Shown here in pieces: positions 1-11,441 of a stretch of 64,000 nucleotides of DNA. Position 1 is the stretch's first letter. The number at the start of each line of letters is the position of its first letter. Origin of the DNA: Drosophila miranda (Eukaryota; Arthropoda; Insecta; Diptera; Drosophilidae); NCBI RefSeq assembly GCF_003369915.1, contig NC_046674.1:23191657-23255656 (forward strand), given 5' to 3'. The notes under the pieces were generated by a model. That model saw nothing but the letters and a program-made list of their open reading frames with translations, made no database searches and was not told where the DNA came from. The translations under genes were made by a program, and so were the position numbers.

Positions 1-52
1 GATCCATTAGTTCGGAAGAACGCATGCTATGCTGAATTTCCGGCGTACTTAC

Positions 53-735
53 CCGCTTCTTGCAAAGCTCCAGGACAATGTAAATGTTCTGGACATCCTC
101 GAAATAGCTATGGAACTTCACTATGTTGGATGATTGAGACTACGATGAATGGTAATCTCCTGAGCGGTCTTCTCCTTCAGGTTGTGCTTGATCATCAGCT
201 TCTTTGATACGATTTTGCCGGCAAAAACATCGTCGGTCTCCACATCGATGATTTCGTAGCACTTGGCAAAGCCGCCCTGCACAAGCAATTGCAAAACATC
301 TCATTATAGCCACAATTTTTTACTAAATAATTGTAAATTGAATGCGACGCGACAAAAAAAAAAGAATGTACGTTTGCATGCATGTATGTGGCTGGGCCGT
401 CACTTCTTTGACAACTCTACCAGGCACACACACGCACGCGTTCACACATAAAACAGTGGAAGGGTGCCAAAGGAAACTGAGGCGAAAATAGATGTAAGCC
501 GCATGCTTGTATGTGTTGGTTTGCATGCCCTTACATACATATGTGTATGCCCAGCGCTGTGAGGCTGCGCAGAGTTGTTAAAATGTGCATGAGGATTCCC
601 TAGAACACAATGATCCACTTCTGGGGCAAGTCTTACCTTTCCAAAGAAGCGCATACGCTTATACGTCCTGCGTTGATTGGAGTCGAAGAGACGATCCGGT
701 ATATCTGTGCTTTTATCCTCCGGTTTTGCGGCCAT
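53..735 (-). pseudogene. polo: polo copy P1, exons 1-2 only in window, frameshifted
   Basis: This is the 5' part of a Polo kinase gene on the minus strand. Exon 1 (637..735) encodes [10 protein letters not shown] to FFGK and ends at a GTAAG donor. Exon 2 (53..276) encodes the glycine-loop continuation (GGFAKCYE) and the catalytic lysine segment (FAGKIVSKK). Exons 3-5 lie left of the window; the sequence starts inside intron 2. Exon 2 is 224 nt instead of the 225 nt of intact copies: one G is missing in the GTTGGGATGAT stretch near 129, shifting the frame before the second half of the N-lobe. There is also a Q-to-L change in the HNQKEK segment. The copy is very probably non-functional as a full kinase, although its left exons cannot be seen. 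Confidence 0.9.
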
Positions 736-1130
736 TTTGCTCTGATGTCCCTTTGCCTTGGCGTTCACTCGAAACACAAAAAACTTCCTCGCCTTCGCGT
801 TGATGCAAAATCCGCTCTGTACACACCACGTCCAGTTAAATGCGTTCCCAAAGAAACAATTTAAGATTAATGCAAATGCCAAGACACAAATGATCACTCG
901 CAGACTATGCCTATGCCCACCGACACCACTCACAATTCACAGTTCACGAAAAATAGCCACAAAGCGGAGAACGCGCCGAAACCGTTCGATTTAAATGCCA
1001 ATGAAAATTAGTGATGTGCGCTGTACATAAATCGAGCTATAATAAATTTTAGTAGATGAATTTTTATATACTTGTGAGACTGATAAGTCAACGCAACTAC
1101 TTTTCTGAAATCAGAGCACTCTATTTCTCT
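736..1130 (-). promoter_or_regulatory. P1 5' UTR and upstream region
   Basis: This is polo leader and presumed promoter DNA on the minus strand, repeated upstream of every copy. No clear TATA box was found. The frame upstream of the polo ATG stays open for about 60 codons, which I do not regard as coding. The block ends where the BEL LTR begins. Confidence 0.5.
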
Positions 1131-1630
1131 ATTCAGTTGCAGAAATATGCTTAAGTAATAGTTTATAATACCCGTCGGCATAACACAGTGGCACCGTGAC
1201 ACAGTGTTCTATTTAACATGTAATATAATACCTCACGACAACACACTGGCCACTGCAGTGAGTTCTGCTGACAATGCACTCTCTCCGCAGATGGCAAAGA
1301 CAGCGGGGCAGTTGCTGACCATCAAAATATCGCAATTGCCCACCAGACACTAAAATTATTCATAATACACAAAACATATATTTTACAGACTCAGCACTTT
1401 TGTACCTTTTATCACCTATAAATAAGAATCAGTTTTATCAATAAAATCAGTATCAGAAACAGTACCATAACTGCCTGTCACTCATCTTCCATCGCAATCA
1501 TCAGAGGCTGTCGCCGTGTCTTCAGACCCTCCCTTGCGCACCGTAGGATACCCACTCCGCAGTCCAACTGGTTCAAGTTCTAGTTGCGACGACCAAACTG
1601 TAGACGGTTTATGTACCGTATGCAACCCAG
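1131..1630 (+). repeat. BEL 5' LTR of B1 (3' end deleted)
   Basis: Matches the 526-bp LTR of B3 except for a variant start (CTCTATTCAG in place of TTGTTCAG) and loss of the CA-rich terminal 40 bp or so. It keeps the CTATAAATA box and the AATAAA signal about 20 bp downstream. Confidence 0.8.
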
Positions 1631-1633
1631 CAA

Positions 1634-2176
1634 CCCACTGATACAACAGCGCTCACCCCAGGACACTTCTTGATTGGTGAACCATTGACAACGCCTCCTG
1701 ACGTCAATACTGATCAACAAGGAAGAACATTGGTCAAGCGCTGGGAATTGGTATCGCGCCTAAGGCATTCATTCTGGAAACAATGGTCTACAGAATACCT
1801 CCAAGAATCGCAAGCTCGGCATAAATGGAAGACCGCTTCACCAAACGTACCTGAAGGATTATTAGTTTTGGTTAAGGAAGACAACCTTCCTGTAATGAAG
1901 TGGCCAATGGGTCGCATCATTAAGACATATCCTGGACAGGACAACCACGTACGAGTGGTTGACGTTAAGACAGCATCTGGCGTATACAAGCGCCCTATCA
2001 CTCGTCTAGCGCCGCTCTTTCCAGAAGATGTGGCAATCAAACGTTCCCACAACGTGATCAGTGACACCACGGAGATTGAGGAGCCACCCACACAGCAAAC
2101 AACAAAATTGTCACCTACATTAACATCAACAGATGGGCAACCTGACGTATACTGCGGGAAAAAACACTGTATTTAA
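1634..2176 (+). pseudogene. BEL pol remnant: integrase C-terminal region (B1)
   Basis: Open from the truncated junction to the pol stop. It encodes the end of the integrase region, including TPGHFLIGEPLTTPPD and the chromodomain-like tail segment GRIIKTYPGQDNHVRVVDVK typical of BEL/Pao and related integrases. It lacks the zinc finger and the DDE catalytic core, so it cannot act as an integrase. Confidence 0.85.
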
Positions 2177-2889
2177 AGTCTTTTTTTTATATCCGATCTT
2201 TCTCTATACCTCCAAAAAAAAAATTACCACGATACTTACACCTGAACTGCGATAAATTGTTTCAAGTTTCCTAATTCGTGCGTCAGCCGAAACCATAGAA
2301 ATTTGGCCGACGGTACTCAGAAAACAGAAATATAATACCTAAGACATTCCTAGAATCAATTTGAGACGTAAAATCTTCCAATTTGAATAATTTGAGAAGC
2401 ATTGTATTTATTACTACAGTGGTTCAAATTTTATTAGCTTAGGTAAAAATACAAAAGAAATGTTTACTCCCAAAACCGCAGGGTTCTAATAGTTAACATC
2501 CATGTTTTGTTTGCTGTTTTTTCTACACAAATGTTCGAATTGTTGAAATGATGCGTGGGCGATCGAGGATTACTTGTAATTTCTAAAAGTATACATTTAT
2601 TTTTATTTATTAATAATTTCTTTCGATATTCGTGTACGAAAATATTTGAACAGATATAAACGTTAAACAGGGAACTAAAGTGGAATGCAAAACCAAACAA
2701 AAAAAAAAACGTTAAACAGTAAATACAAATTTGGACAGAAACTACGGTTGTGGGAAAGAATTGGCGTGGGAACAGATGAATGGTTAGGTTGGGTTGGCTA
2801 AGGCGTTCGTTATTTAGCTTAAACTAACATTTTGCCTTAGAATGATAGTCCGCTGGTAGGTTGTGGAGATGGTGAACATCATCCAACAA
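2177..2889 (-). other. P2 3' UTR and flank / BEL-polo junction zone
   Basis: Between the BEL pol stop and the polo stop codon. On the minus strand polo's 3' UTR carries three overlapping AATAAA signals (plus-strand TTTATT at 2596-2611), giving a 3' UTR of roughly 280-300 nt. The stretch 2177-2590 holds no gene; it contains T- and A-runs and must include the BEL-to-polo-flank breakpoint, which cannot be fixed without an unrearranged reference. Nothing here resembles the BEL LTR, so the 3' LTR is absent. Confidence 0.7.
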
Positions 2890-5166
2890 TTAAACAAACA
2901 TCTTCTCCAGCATTTTTCTAAGTTTTTCTTGGGCATAGCGTATCTTTTGATATAAATCTTTGGACACACCGTTCTCCACGATGGTCGAGAAGCGATATGT
3001 GCGGAAGTTCTTCTCGTGATCCATGTATGTAATGGCACTCATACGCGGACAAAGAATGAGCTTCATGTGATCCGAAAAATTAAGCTGAAATCAGGAATAG
3101 TTTTGGTTAATTTCTATAAGTCGGGAGAGCATTTACTAAATTTGTGTAGCTACCTGTACGGAACCGTTGGTAAGATGCATGACCACAGCACACGTTGTGC
3201 GGAACCAGGAGTGCAAATGGGGCATACGCGATATCTGATCACTCTCAATGTTCACATTATTGGCTCCAGCCTTCACGAGATGCTCGATCATGTAACGCTT
3301 GAAGTAGGAAAGCAGCTTCATCTTTTTATCAAGCGTCTTGCAGTAATCGGTCGTAGTCATGTAGCTCTCCTTTCCGTCCTTGTCTATGAAGTGGACGTTG
3401 ATCTGGTTCGGAAGCAGAATCAATTTGGTTGTGTCGTTGAACATAACGCCAATGCCCTCATCACAGAGCTGATAACCGAAGCCGTATTTTTCACTGTAGT
3501 CGACCCATTTGGATATCCAGAAGAGCGGCTGTGCTGCAGGATCGGTATTCTCATCCTCGAGATTGCCTTGCAGTATGCGCGGCTGTAAGCACGAGATGAT
3601 TAATAATTATTTAACAGATACAATCACTGCAATGATTACAAACCTTGTTGTTGATCAGATTGGTGAGCTGCTGGTGCAAGCTCTCAATGTCGCTGCGGTA
3701 GTCTTCGTTGTGGCGGCACACCTGGGCCGAGGCAGTGATGGCGTCGTGCAAGTTGGTATTGAGGAATGTTGACTCCAGACGAGTATCATCCCTAATGCCG
3801 TTCATCTCCATCAGCGGCTTGCGATGAATGGAGTCTTCAATGGTGTCGTTGATGCCAATTCGCGGAGCCATAGTTAGGCAAGAGCTTGGCAAGAACGTTG
3901 GCACCTTCGAGCCCTTCAGGAAGTCGTAGTTCAGCAACTGGCCAATTGCTGGGCGGCTCTCAGGGTTCGGCTGGAGCATGGAGATCACCATATCAGCAGC
4001 AGGTTTTCTCAAGTAGCTTGGCACTCTGTACTCGCACTTCTTGATCTTTGAATAAGTGTCCTTCAGCGTTTTGGTCTCAAACGGGGGTTGGCCTACCAAC
4101 AGAGTGTACATGACGCAGCCAATGGACCATATGTCCACTTCGAACGAATGCCCCTTTTTGGTGAGAATTTCTGGGGCAATGTAGTTTGGGGTGCCGCACA
4201 GAGTCTTCTTGCGTTCGCCCTCATATTCGATGCGAGTGGCTAGGCCAAAGTCGCCAATCTTCACGTGCAGCATATCGTTCAAGAACAGGTTTCCTAGCTT
4301 CAAGTCGCGATGGATAATGCGGTTGTCGTGCAGATACTTGACGCCTTGGATGATCTGGTAAATGTAGTAGCGGCACTCGAACTCCGTGATGCTTTTCCGG
4401 CGCTTGTGCAGCTCCATCATCGACTGAGTGGCAAAAAGGCGGGATCCATTAGTTCGGAAGAACGCATGCTATGCTGAATTTCCGGCGTACTTACCCGCTT
4501 CTTGCAAAGCTCCAGGACAATGTAAATGTTCTGGACATCCTCGAAATAGCTATGGAACTTCACTATGTTGGGATGATTGAGACTACGATGAATGGTAATC
4601 TCCTGAGCGGTCTTCTCCTTCTGGTTGTGCTTGATCATCAGCTTCTTTGATACGATTTTGCCGGCAAAAACATCGTCGGTCTCCACATCGATGATTTCGT
4701 AGCACTTGGCAAAGCCGCCCTACACAAGCAATTGCAAAACATCTCATTATAGCCACAATTTTTTACTAAATAATTGTAAATTGAATGCGACGCGCCAAAA
4801 AAAAAAGAATGTACGTTTGCATGCATGTATGTGGCTGGGCCGTCACTTCTTTGACAACTCTACCAGGCACACACACGCATAAAACAGTGGAAGGGTGCCA
4901 AAGGAAACTGCGGCGAAAATAGATGTAAGCCGCATGCTTGTATGTGTTGGTTTGCATGCCCTTACATACATATGTGTATGCCCAGCGCTGTGAGGCTGCG
5001 CAGAGTTGTTAAAATGTGCATGAGGATTCCCTAGAACACAATGATCCACTTCTGGGGCAAGTCTTACCTTTCCAAAGAAGCGCATACGCTTATACGTCCT
5101 GCGTTGATTGGAGTCGAAGAGACGATCCGGTATATCTGTGCTTTTATCCTCTGGTTTTGCGGCCAT
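2890..5166 (-). CDS. polo: Polo kinase copy P2, intact five-exon gene
   Basis: Serine/threonine kinase of the Polo-like kinase 1 family, acting at centrosomes, kinetochores and the midbody in mitosis, meiosis and cytokinesis. Coding exons on the minus strand are 5068..5166, 4495..4719, 3644..4423, 3154..3582 and 2890..3084. Each junction has GT/AG signals and the sum is 575 codons plus stop, essentially the length I recall for D. melanogaster Polo (576). The kinase domain shows the glycine loop split by intron 1, catalytic K54 (FAGKIVSKK), HRDLKLGN with D148, DFG at 166-168 and T-loop T182 ([11 protein letters not shown]). The C-terminal polo-box region has the phosphopeptide-binding W394 (WISKWVDY) and the H517/K519 pair (SDHMKL). 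The acceptor of exon 2 is TAG here instead of CAG, still functional. The start MAAKPEDK matches the known Polo N-terminus. Confidence 0.95.
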
Positions 5167-5561
5167 TTTGCTCTGATGTCCCTTTGCCTTGGCGTTCACT
5201 CGAAACACAAAAAACTTCCTCGCCTTCGCGTTGATGCAAAATCCGCTCTGTACACACCACGTCCAGTTAAATGCGTTCCCAAAGAAACAATTTAAGATTA
5301 ATGCAAATGCCAAGACACAAATGATCACTCGCAGACTATGCCTATGCCCACCGACACCACTCACAATTCACAGTTCACGAAAAATAGCCACAAAGCGGAG
5401 AACGCGCCGAAACCGTTCGATTTAAATGCCAATGAAAATTAGTGATGTGCGCTGTACATAAATCGAGCTATAATAAATTTTAGTAGATGAATTTTTATAT
5501 ACTTGTGAGACTGATAAGTCAACGCAACTACTTTTCTGAAATCAGAGCACTCTATTTCTCT
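5167..5561 (-). promoter_or_regulatory. P2 5' UTR and upstream region
   Basis: Same leader block as upstream of P1, nearly identical. It ends CTATTTCTCT before the LTR, the variant also found at P1 and P7. Confidence 0.5.
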
Positions 5562-6088
5562 ATTCAGTTGCAGAAATATGCTTAAGTAATAGTTTATAAT
5601 ACCCGTCGGCATAACACAGTGGCACCGTGACACAATGTTCTATTTAACATGTAATATAATACCTCACGACAACACACTGGCCACTGCAGTGAGTTCTGCT
5701 GACAATGCACTCTCTCCGCAGATGGCAAAGACAGCGGGGCAGTTGCTGACCATCAAAATATCGCAATTGCCCACCAGACACTAAAATTATCCATAATACA
5801 CAAAACATATATTTTACAGACTCAGCACTTTTGTACCTTTTATCACCTATAAATAAGAATCAGTTTTATCAATAAAATCAGTATCAGAAACAGTACCATA
5901 ACTGCCTGTCACTCATCTTCCATCGCAATCATCAGAGGCTGTCGCCGTGTCTTCAGACCCTCCCTTGCGCACCGTAGGATACCCACTCCGCAGTCCAACT
6001 GGTTCAAGTTCTAGTTGCGACGACCAAACTGTAGACGGTTTATGTACCGTATGCAACCCAGCTTCCTACACACACACACACATTAACA
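5562..6088 (+). repeat. BEL 5' LTR of B2
   Basis: About 527 bp ending in a CA microsatellite followed by TTAACA. It contains CTATAAATA and AATAAA 20 bp apart. The primer-binding site starts 3 bp after the LTR end. Confidence 0.8.
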
Positions 6089-6502
6089 TTTGGTGACCCC
6101 GACCTTGGTCATCCTTTCAAACTGTCAGACAAGCTACAGTGAAAGGATTCGATCTGGACATCAGATTGAAGCAGTCAACAGGACATCTTCAATAAAAATT
6201 TGGCATCAGGCCATACACTTACGGTAGCATCTCCTACCAATAAGTATCACTTTGGCAAATCTGACATATTCAGGTTATCAGCCAACAGAAAAACAGCTAT
6301 AGAATTCGATTACCACCAAGGTAATCAATTTTTGTTGTTCCGTGCGTTCCATAGATTGGAAACAGCACAAATCCCTCCATCCAACACATCACCTGTACTA
6401 TTACCTTTCTGACCGACAACGGTTGCGATTTGGAGCGTATCCAGCTGCAAAGCAAATAAAACACTCCCAACGGGTCAGAAGTAATTAGTACAAACAGATA
6501 GA

Positions 6503-7582
6503 ATGGATACACATATGGAGGCAGAAGCTGCCGCTACAATGGCAATGGATGTGCAGCAAGAGATTGGTGAGGAAATATCGAGGTGCATTCGGAACTTAAA
6601 AAAAGATTCCCAAGAACGAAAGCAAACGGCCTCTTATTTTCAAGCCAAAATATCAGCACTCGAAAATGCGTGGAATCGCTTTAACAAAAACGACTCCAAA
6701 CTTCTCGATACAGACAAAACGGATGAATACGTAAAATTCCGTGAAGACTTACGTACAACATGTAAGCAATACATTACGATTTTTACCGAATGCATGGATA
6801 AGCTATCACAGACGTCTAGTGCTCGTGGGGAACGTCAAATCGTCCCTAAAGAAAAGCATGAGAAACCTTCAGTAGGTCCCAAAGAAAGCGATCTGATCCA
6901 GCAGTCCTCGAAGGATTACAGCAAACTGATTTCACTATGTCGCCGACAAAAGGCCATAGTAGAGTCCGTTAAACGCAATCTGAAACAACTTTCAGAGGCG
7001 GACGGACGCACATCAAGTGATTTGATAAAATCACTATGGACTCAAGCGCAGGAAGTCCACTTCACAATTCATGAGGAATACGAGGACCCAGTGGAAGGAG
7101 GATATGACATGGAATCCTACCTAACACTGGAAAGTAAGGTCCAAAGAGCATTGGCAAAATCAGCCACACCAAACACGGATAACGTGCAACTTCAACGCAT
7201 CAGCATCCCAAAGTTTGATGGGGATCTATTAAAGTGGACCCAGTTCTTCGATCTGTTCTCATGCATGGTGCATGAGACCAACATGCCTACGGTGAAAAAG
7301 ATGTGGTATCTTAAAACCACCGTTACCGGCGAGGCAGAAAGATTGATTCGACATATCGATCTAAAGGAAGAAAATTATGAAGCCGCTTGGGAAATACTAG
7401 TTGACGCATACAACAATCCCAGAGATGTTTCGAACACGGTACTGAACCGCTTCCTCAATCACCAAACAATTAATGACGATCCCAAGTCATTAAAAGAGTT
7501 GTATATAACAACCATAGCATCCCTTGCATCACTAAAGGGATTGGGCATCAATATATCTACATGGGATCCGATATTGATTGCC
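6503..7582 (+). pseudogene. BEL gag, truncated (B2)
   Basis: Starts MDTHMEAEAA and continues with the coiled, charged N-terminal part of a BEL/Pao Gag protein to about residue 360, where the deletion fuses it out of frame to the region before RT. The nucleic-acid-binding zinc knuckles are lost. The original product would have formed the cytoplasmic virus-like particle. Confidence 0.85.
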
Positions 7583-10500
7583 ACCCTTCAGCCCTGGGGG
7601 AGTCGTTGGAAACCGCAACAAAAAGATTCCTAGCGTTGGAGCGGCGAAGCTCACCAGAAACTTGGAAGAGTTATGTGGACTTCATGGAAGAGTATGAAGG
7701 ACTAGGACATATGAAGATGGTGCCAGCATCAAAAGTTCCCAAAAAGGCACTACTTCATTCCACATCATTGTGTACTCAAACCTGAAAGCACCACCACAAA
7801 GCTTCGGGTAGTATTCGATGCCTCATGCAAATCAACAAGCGGGAAATCTTTGAACGACATTCTGCAGGCTGGACCCACCGTTCAGAGCGAACTTATGTCC
7901 ATTCTGCTACGATTTCGAATTCATAAGTACGTATTCACAGCGGACATAGAAAAGATGTACCGGCAAGTGTGGATGAACCCGGAGGATCAATTCCATCAGA
8001 TGATAGTCTGGAGAAACAATCCATCCGAAGAGATCAGGTACTATCGCCTGAAAACAGTAACATATGGGACAACAGCTGCTCCGTTCCTAGCAACGAAATG
8101 TCTGGATCATTTGGCAATACAATACAAAGACAGACTACCAGTAGGATCAACAACATTAAAAACCGATTTCTATGTTGACGACTGTCTAACTGGAGCAAAC
8201 ACGATTCCAGAGGCAATTCATGTTCGACAAGAACTAAATAAGATATTGCTACCGTCCGGATTCAAATTGCGCAAGTGGTGCTCCAACAATGAGCAACTTC
8301 TCCAAGGAATCCCCAAAGAGGATACTGTAACCGATGTAAAACTAGGAGAGACACTAGAGCACTACAGCGTGAAAACTCTGGGTCTCATCTGGATGCCGAA
8401 GAAGGATACATTGTGTGGACGAACACAGAAAAGCCAGGCTACACGCATCACCAAACGGGTGGTATGTTCCGAACTGGCCCAAATCTTTGACCCACTAGGA
8501 CTCTTTTCACCGGTGGTAGTAAAGGCAAAAATCTTCATGCAACAACTTTGGGAGCTCAAACTGGATTGGGATGACGAATTACCATTACAACACCAAACCG
8601 AATGGAAAGAATACCGGGACGACTTACAAACATTGAACAAAATGCAAGTTCCCCGGCATATCTACGATGGTAAAACTCCAGTTACCCAAGAACTCCATAC
8701 GTTTGTAGATGCATCAGAACGAGCATATGGCGCAGCTGTATATGTACGCGCTACATACAAAAACAACCAAGTGTCAGTAAGACTGCTCTGTTCGAAATCA
8801 CGTGTGGCGCCGACAGCCAAACAATCGCTACCACGGTTAGAACTTTGTGCTGCAGTCCTCGGTGCCGAGCTCACAAACCGAGTCCGACAGGATCTGCACA
8901 TGGACATTAACACGGTTTCAGGATGGTGTTGGAGTGATTCCACCGTTGTGTTATCCTGGATAAACGCATCGTCATCAACATACCATACCTTTGTGGCAAA
9001 TCGAATAGCCAAAATCCAGGCATTAACAAACCAGTCACAATGGCGTCACGTGTCATCGGCCAACAACGCAGCCGATGTCCTGTCGAGAGGAATCGCAGCG
9101 AGCAGACTGGCAGATCACAATCTGTGGTTATATGGACCATTATTCCTGCACGGATCTCGAGACAACTGGACGAAGGCACCCAACATTGAACCCAGCAATC
9201 TTGAGAGAAAAGCTAAACATGTAAGCTTGCCACGCCCGCACTATAATCCTGCGAACCATACAACAAGTCGAGTTTACAGCAGAGTTAAAACAGTTCCAAC
9301 GCTATAAGACTGTGGATAGAAAGAGCTCGATCATATCGTTATCTCCCTTCCTAGGGACGATGAGCTCATCCGAGTTGGTGGTAGACTTGAAGAAGCTCTA
9401 CTTCTATACAACGCAAAACACCCAGTTTTGCTGCCTTACAATGACCCAATCGTCAAAATGATCTTGCGGGAGCTACATGAGGAGAAAATGCATTGTGGTG
9501 CTCAAGCATTAAGGGCAATCGCAAGACAACAATATTGGATTATCAATGACAAGACAATGGCTAGAAGCATCATCCACAGCTGTGTTAGATGCACCAAGGC
9601 TAGACCAAAGCTGATGCACCAGATCATGGGCAATCTCCCAGCACAACGAGTCACACAAGCACGCCCGTTTCTTAATGCAGGCGTCGACTACTGTGGACCA
9701 ATCTCGATCCACCATAAGATCCGAGGGAAAAGACCAGGGAAAAGGCATACATCGCCGTGTTCTGCTGCTTTTCCACAAAGGCAGTACACCTGGAGCTGGT
9801 AAGCGACCTGACCACAGATGCATTCTTGGCCGCCCTGCGTCGATTCTTAAGCAGACGTGGGAAGTGCCAAACTATTCATTGCGACAATGCAACGAACTTT
9901 GTGGGTGCAAACAACCAGCTTAAAGAATAAGAAGACTCTATATTCAGCTCAAAGGCAAGTGCTCTGATCACGAATCATTGCAACAAAAAACAAGTGGATT
10001 TTAAATTCATTCCTCCCAGGGCTCCATCGTTTGGTGGCCTCTGGGAAGCGGCGGTAAAATCAGCAAAAAAAGCTGTTGATAACAACCACCAACACAGCCT
10101 CATTGACATTTGAAGAACTAAACACAGTGATAATCGAAATTGAAGCAATTCTCAATTCTCGACCCATCACTCCAATGTCAAATGATCCCACTGATACAAC
10201 AGCGCTCACCCCAGGACACTTCTTGATTGGTGAACCATTGACAACGCCTCCTGACGTCAATACTGATCAACAAGGAAGAACATTGGTCAAGCGCTGGGAA
10301 TTGGTATCGCGCCTAAAGCATTCATTCTGGAAACAATGGTCTACAGAATACCTCCAAGAATTGCAAGCTCGGCATAAATGGAAGACCGCTTCACCAAACG
10401 TACCTGAAGGATTATTAGTTTTGGTTAAGGAAGACAACCTTCCTGTAATGAAGTGGCCAATGGGTCGCATCATTAAGACATATCCTGGACAGGACAACCA

Positions 10501-10729
10501 CGTACGAGTGGTTGACGTTAAGACAGCATCTGGCGTATACAAGCGCCCTATCACTCGTCTAGCGCCGCTCTTTCCAGAAGATGTGGCAATCAAACGTTCC
10601 CACAACGTGATCAGTGACACCACGGAGATTGATGAGCCACCCACACAGCGAACAACAAAATTGTCACCTACATTAACATCAACAGATGGGCAACCTGACG
10701 TATACTGCGGGAAAAAACACTGTATTTAA
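7583..10729 (+). pseudogene. BEL pol (RT, RNase H, integrase), multiply broken (B2)
   Basis: The RT and RNase H region is open from about 7850 to 9307 and includes the YVDD active-site motif and the RNase H segment TFVDASERAYGAAV. An extra A near 7740 breaks the frame upstream of RT. The deletion near 9231 shifts the frame into the integrase zinc finger (HX..C pattern around 9480-9600). A two-base change near 9740 (GGGAAAA type, shared with B3-B5) and an internal TAA near 9927 break the DDE core, and a longer A-run near 10066 breaks it again before the C-terminal region. No functional polyprotein is possible. Confidence 0.9.
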
Positions 10730-11441
10730 AGTCTTTTTTTGATATCCGATCTTTCTCTATACCTCCAAAAAAAAAATTACCACGATACTAACACCTGAAC
10801 TGCGATAAATTGTTCCAAGTTTCCTAATTCGTGCGTCAGCCGAAACAATAGAAATTTGGCCGACGGTACTCAGAAAACAGAAATATAATACATAAGACAT
10901 TCCTAGAATCAATTTGAGACGTAAAATCTTCCAATTTGAATAATTTGAGAAGCATTGTATTTATTACTACAGTGGTTCAAATTTTATTAGCTTAGGTAAA
11001 AATACAAAAGAAATGTTTACTCCCAAACCGCAGGGTTCTAATAGTTAACATCCATGTTTTGTTTGTTGTTTTTTCTACACAAATGTTCGAATTGTTGAAA
11101 TGATGCGTGGGCGATCGAGGATTACTTGTAATTTCTAAAAGTATACATTTATTTTTATTTATTAATAATTTCTTTCGATATTCGTGTACGAAAATATTTG
11201 AACAGATATAAACGTTAAACAGGGAACTAAAGTGGAATGCAAAACCAAACAAAAAAAAAAACGTTAAACAGTAAATACAAATTTGGACAGAAACTACGAT
11301 TGTGGGAAAGAATTGGCGTGGGAACAGATGAATGGTTAGGTTGGGTTGGCTAAGGCGTTCCTGATTTAGCTTAAACTAACATTTTGCCTTAGAATGATAG
11401 TCCGCTGGTAGGTTGTGGAGATGGTGAACATCATCCAACAA
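10730..11441 (-). other. P3 3' UTR and flank
   Basis: Same junction zone and polo 3' UTR as at P2, without a DINE-1 insertion. No gene seen. Confidence 0.65.

Larger units (their letters stand above)
1131..2176 (+). mobile_element. BEL/Pao element B1, internally deleted remnant
   Basis: The LTR is followed directly by the last part of the integrase region. About 5 kb of internal sequence (leader, gag, protease, RT, RNase H, most of integrase), judged against B5, is deleted. The junction lies near 1631-1634, where LTR sequence ending GCAACCCAG meets integrase sequence starting CCCACTGATAC; the short CCCA similarity suggests microhomology-mediated deletion. No 3' LTR follows. The 3' limit is taken as the pol stop codon; the true element edge is uncertain. 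Confidence 0.85.
5562..10729 (+). mobile_element. BEL/Pao element B2, defective
   Basis: LTR, leader with TGGTGACCCCGAC primer site just after the LTR, gag start, then a deletion of about 1.16 kb (near 7582) that removes the gag zinc knuckles and the protease. A second deletion of about 142 bp near 9231, shared with B3, lies between RNase H and integrase. No 3' LTR. Inserted between P2 and P3 in the opposite orientation to polo. Confidence 0.9.

Noticed and set aside
442-933. 163-codon frame covering polo exon 1 plus intron 1 and leader
   Set aside because: It reads through the intron 1 donor and upstream leader. The polo start at MAAKPEDK and the GTAAG donor explain the real coding part; kept only as a low-weight finding on the upstream open frame.
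2177-2330. Diverged BEL 3' LTR after pol
   Set aside because: No TGTT start, TATA box, AATAAA spacing or CA-tract end like the 5' LTR could be aligned here.
3016-3588. 190-codon plus-strand frame repeated in each polo unit
   Set aside because: It is the antisense of polo exons 4 and 5 and crosses the intron. Conservation follows polo, and the product has no recognisable features.
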